NCBI GenBank assembly: GCA_902373515.1
Contig: CABKML010000025.1
Coordinates: 1-17,914 of the forward strand
Reading direction: 5' to 3'
DNA from: an uncultured Eubacteriales bacterium
GTDB lineage: Bacteria > Bacillota > Clostridia > Saccharofermentanales > Fastidiosipilaceae
Length of the DNA: 17,914 nt
Shown: in pieces, positions 15,825 through 17,914 of the stretch
Position numbering within the stretch: the first letter of the stretch is position 1
Layout of the letters: each line of letters opens with the position of its first letter
Position numbers and translations under genes: made by a program
The notes under the pieces: model-generated
Databases searched by the model: none
The model's input: the letters and a program-made list of their open reading frames with translations, nothing else
What the model was told of the DNA's origin: nothing

Positions 15825-16277
15825 ATGTTAGTAAATCCACCGATTGAGAAATTATTAAAACATGTTGAAAATCGTTATTGTCTCGCTATTGCCATTTCCA
15901 AGCGTTGCCGACAGTTGGTGAACGGCGGCTTGCCGTTGGTGAAGAGTACAACTAAGAACGAAGTAAGTTTGGCCTGCGAAGAATTTGCAGCCGACAGCGT
16001 AGTAGGCGTTATGAAAAACGTTCGTCCGTCAGTCCCTTTGCGCCCGGATGTTGTTGCCCGTAAACGCCAGGAAAGAGAGCTGCGTTTCCAGGAGATGGCC
16101 GAGAAAGCCAAAATGGCCGAGCGAAATGAGCGCTTAGGCGATGAAGAAGAGAAAGAAACTGTTACAGCCGCAACTGAAAAACCGGAGTTTGCCGGGGAAG
16201 ACGTTATGGATCAGGACACCGACAGCATTGAGTCGATGATTGAAGCGGAAGACAACGAAGATAACGAAGAAGAGTAA
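15825..16277 (+). CDS. rpoZ: RNA polymerase omega subunit with long acidic C-terminal tail
   Basis: Small RNA polymerase subunit that helps assemble and stabilise beta-prime. The N-terminal 65 or so residues carry the family pattern: a start with MLVNPPIEKLL, then ENRY, a KRCRQLV helix, and a later SLACEEFA segment. The total of 150 aa is well above the 60-100 usual for omega. The extra part is a charged helix (about 70-105, rich in Arg, Glu, Lys and Ala) followed by a very acidic Glu/Asp tail to the end. The start ATG is preceded by AAGGAGAT. It is expressed from a near-consensus promoter and followed 18 bp later by glyQS, so the two are probably an operon. The usual gmk or dfp neighbours are not in the window. 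Confidence 0.85.
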   Translation: MLVNPPIEKLLKHVENRYCLAIAISKRCRQLVNGGLPLVKSTTKNEVSLACEEFAADSVVGVMKNVRPSVPLRPDVVARKRQERELRFQEMAEKAKMAERNERLGDEEEKETVTAATEKPEFAGEDVMDQDTDSIESMIEAEDNEDNEEE

Positions 16278-16295
16278 GAGAAAAGAGTTGAAATT

Positions 16296-17732
16296 ATGCC
16301 GGTAGAGAAAGTCAAAGGACAGAATGCAAACGGTTTAACGATGGAAAAGCTGGTAGCTTTGTGCAAAACACGGGGCTTTGTTTTTCCCGGTTCCGATATT
16401 TATGGCGGATTGGCTAATGCTTGGGATTACGGTCCTTTAGGCGTTTTGCTGAAAAACAACCTCAAAGCTGCTTGGTGGAAGCGCTTTAATCAGGAAAACG
16501 AGTATAATGTCGGCCTGGATGCAGCCATATTGATGAATCCGACTGTTTGGCAAGCTTCCGGTCATGTCGGCAACTTTAATGACCCTTTAATTGACTGTAA
16601 AACTTGTAAGAGCCGTTATCGGGCGGATAATTTGGTTGAAGATTTTGTTCAGGCGCATGTAGAAGCACAACCGGAATTGGCACAGTTGCAGATTGAAGGC
16701 GCAGATAATGCCGCTTTAACGGAAATTATCGAAAAATATAATATCGTTTGCCCTAATTGCGGTAAACTGGATTATACGCCGATTCGTCGTTTCAATATGA
16801 TGTTTAAGACCCATCAGGGAGTGACGGAAGACAGTGCGACCGAGTTATATTTGCGACCGGAGACAGCTCAAGGAATATTTGTTAATTTTGCCAATGTGCA
16901 AAGAGCTATGCGTCTGAAGTTGCCTTTTGGCATTTGTCAAATCGGTAAATCTTTCAGAAACGAAATTACTCCGGGTAATTTTACTTTCAGAACCAGAGAA
17001 TTTGAACAGATGGAATTGGAGTTTTTCTGTAAACCCGGTACATCTTTGGAGTGGTTTAAGTACTGGAAAGATTATTGCTATCAGTTCCTGCTGGATTTGG
17101 GCTTGAAAGCGCAGGAGTTGCGTTATCGGGATCACAGCAAAGAAGAGTTGTCGTTCTATTCCAATGCGACCAGCGATGCGGAATTCCTTTTCCCCTTCGG
17201 TTGGGGCGAAATTTGGGGTATTGCCGATCGTACGGATTATGATTTGAAGCGTCATTCGGAATTTTCAAAACAGGATTTGAGCTATTTTGACGCCGAGAGC
17301 AATGAAAAATACATTCCCTACGTCGTTGAGCCGTCTTTGGGTGCCGATCGTCTTACTTTGGCTGTTTTATGTTCCGCCTATGAAGATCAGACTTTGGAGA
17401 ACGGCGAGAGTCGTACCGTGATGCATTTCCATCCGGCTATCGCTCCGATCAAGGTTGCAGTTTTGCCTTTGAGTAATAAGTTGACCGAGCAGTGTTTACC
17501 TTTGTATCGTGAGCTGTCCAAGCATTTTATGTGTGAATTTGACAGCCGGCAATCTATCGGTAAGCGTTATCGCCGCCAGGATGAGATCGGTACGCCTTAT
17601 TGCGTGACTTATGATTTTACTTCGCCGGAAGATCAGGCGGTGACCATCAGAGAGCGCGATACGATGGAGCAGGTGAGGATACCGATGAGTGAAACTGTCG
17701 CCTGGTTGCAGGAGCATTTGCCGCTCTTTTAA
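16296..17732 (+). CDS. glyQS: Glycyl-tRNA synthetase, single-chain (alpha2) type
   Basis: Class II synthetase that attaches glycine to tRNA-Gly, in the single-polypeptide homodimer form rather than the two-subunit GlyQ/GlyS form. Its 478 aa are of normal length. The N-terminus has the [12 protein letters not shown] and WDYGPLG motifs. A zinc-type insertion has C101-X2-C104 and C152-X2-C155. Motif 2 is FRNE (220-223) and motif 3 is GADR (349-352). The C-terminal anticodon-binding domain begins near PIKVAVLPL and ends about 478. The start ATG has only a weak purine-rich AAGAG nearby, so translation may depend on rpoZ just upstream (18 bp). There is no T-box leader in that short gap, although glycine T-boxes are common before this gene in related bacteria. 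A strong terminator lies about 110 bp downstream. Confidence 0.96.
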   Translation: MPVEKVKGQNANGLTMEKLVALCKTRGFVFPGSDIYGGLANAWDYGPLGVLLKNNLKAAWWKRFNQENEYNVGLDAAILMNPTVWQASGHVGNFNDPLIDCKTCKSRYRADNLVEDFVQAHVEAQPELAQLQIEGADNAALTEIIEKYNIVCPNCGKLDYTPIRRFNMMFKTHQGVTEDSATELYLRPETAQGIFVNFANVQRAMRLKLPFGICQIGKSFRNEITPGNFTFRTREFEQMELEFFCKPGTSLEWFKYWKDYCYQFLLDLGLKAQELRYRDHSKEELSFYSNATSDAEFLFPFGWGEIWGIADRTDYDLKRHSEFSKQDLSYFDAESNEKYIPYVVEPSLGADRLTLAVLCSAYEDQTLENGESRTVMHFHPAIAPIKVAVLPLSNKLTEQCLPLYRELSKHFMCEFDSRQSIGKRYRRQDEIGTPYCVTYDFTSPEDQAVTIRERDTMEQVRIPMSETVAWLQEHLPLF

Positions 17733-17791
17733 ATTTACGGCATCAGCTTGCATACCGGTAAAAATGAAAATACCCGCTGTACCTCCTTGAT

Positions 17792-17815
17792 ATGTACCCA
17801 GAATCCTGGACACAT
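17792..17815. other. Imperfect inverted repeat downstream of glyQS
   Basis: ATGTACCCAG and CTGGACACAT (8 of 10 positions complementary) flank a 4-nt loop. There is no T run. It lies between the glyQS stop and its terminator and has no known role. The rest of 17733-17840 shows nothing further. Confidence 0.25.
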
Positions 17816-17840
17816 TCATTAGCTAATTAAGCTCAACACG

Positions 17841-17884
17841 TGGATGCTATCCTGTACTTTACAGGAGGCATCCATTTTGTTTTT
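17841..17884 (+). terminator. Strong rho-independent terminator of rpoZ-glyQS
   Basis: Two stacked perfect 7-bp stems, TGGATGC/GCATCCA and TCCTGTA/TACAGGA, separated by a small TA/G internal loop. They close on a 3-nt loop and are followed by TTTTGTTTTT. Confidence 0.9.
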
Positions 17885-17914
17885 GCCTGAATTCTTTTAT
17901 TATTATAGTAATCT

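Noticed and set aside
17496..17819. Minus-strand ORF with an AAGGAGG-like site near 17785
   Set aside because: No start codon lies at suitable distance from that site, and the frame is the mirror of the glyQS 3' end.
1..17914. tRNA, rRNA, CRISPR arrays, insertion sequences or integrase-linked att sites
   Set aside because: None seen. There are no cloverleaf-like sequences in the gaps, no regularly spaced repeats and no transposase or integrase reading frame. The AT-rich cassette lacks recognisable mobility genes.

Overview
The window looks like a low-to-mid GC Gram-positive (Firmicutes/Clostridia-type) chromosome. The evidence is the strong AAGGAG-type ribosome binding sites, a single-chain glycyl-tRNA synthetase, a lactobacillus-like PepN, an Rgg-type regulator, and a cell-envelope S8 protease with an InlB-type repeat. 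A vaginal or mucosal anaerobe of the Mageeibacillus/BVAB3 kind would fit, but that is only an impression and was not tested.

Layout. Positions 1-5143 hold the 3' part of a very large surface subtilase (lactocepin/C5a-peptidase type) with a C-terminal membrane anchor, closed by a clear terminator. Positions 5367-6577 hold two overlapping genes of unknown family, a small secreted protein and a lipoprotein. They end at a terminator shared with the convergent pepN gene (6663-9203, minus), which encodes an M1 aminopeptidase. A 221-bp GC-rich divergent promoter region leads into pgmB (HAD beta-phosphoglucomutase) and an ArsC/Spx-like redox protein (9425-10494). An Abi_2/AbiD-F family HEPN gene (10558-11466, minus) is convergent with these. 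It is divergent from a sodium:neurotransmitter symporter family transporter (11616-12983).

The most interesting stretch is 12962-15653, which is visibly AT-richer than its flanks. It holds an Rgg-family regulator (minus), a divergent tiny ORF with an excellent Shine-Dalgarno (13939-14001, 20 aa) that is too short for ordinary gene calling, and a half-size ABC exporter without a peptidase domain. The regulator and the peptide share a palindromic double -10 element (ATTATATAAT). This has the architecture of a self-contained peptide signalling or peptide-antimicrobial cassette: regulator, peptide, dedicated exporter. I do not recognise the peptide.

The window closes with housekeeping genes. rpoZ (RNA polymerase omega, with a long acidic tail) is driven by a near-consensus promoter next to a perfect 10-bp tandem repeat. 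It is followed at 18 bp by glyQS and a strong terminator.

Functionally, the surface protease and PepN are the two ends of a peptide-utilisation pathway, and the NSS-family transporter may import amino acids. The Rgg/peptide/ABC and Abi modules look like accessory cargo between housekeeping blocks.
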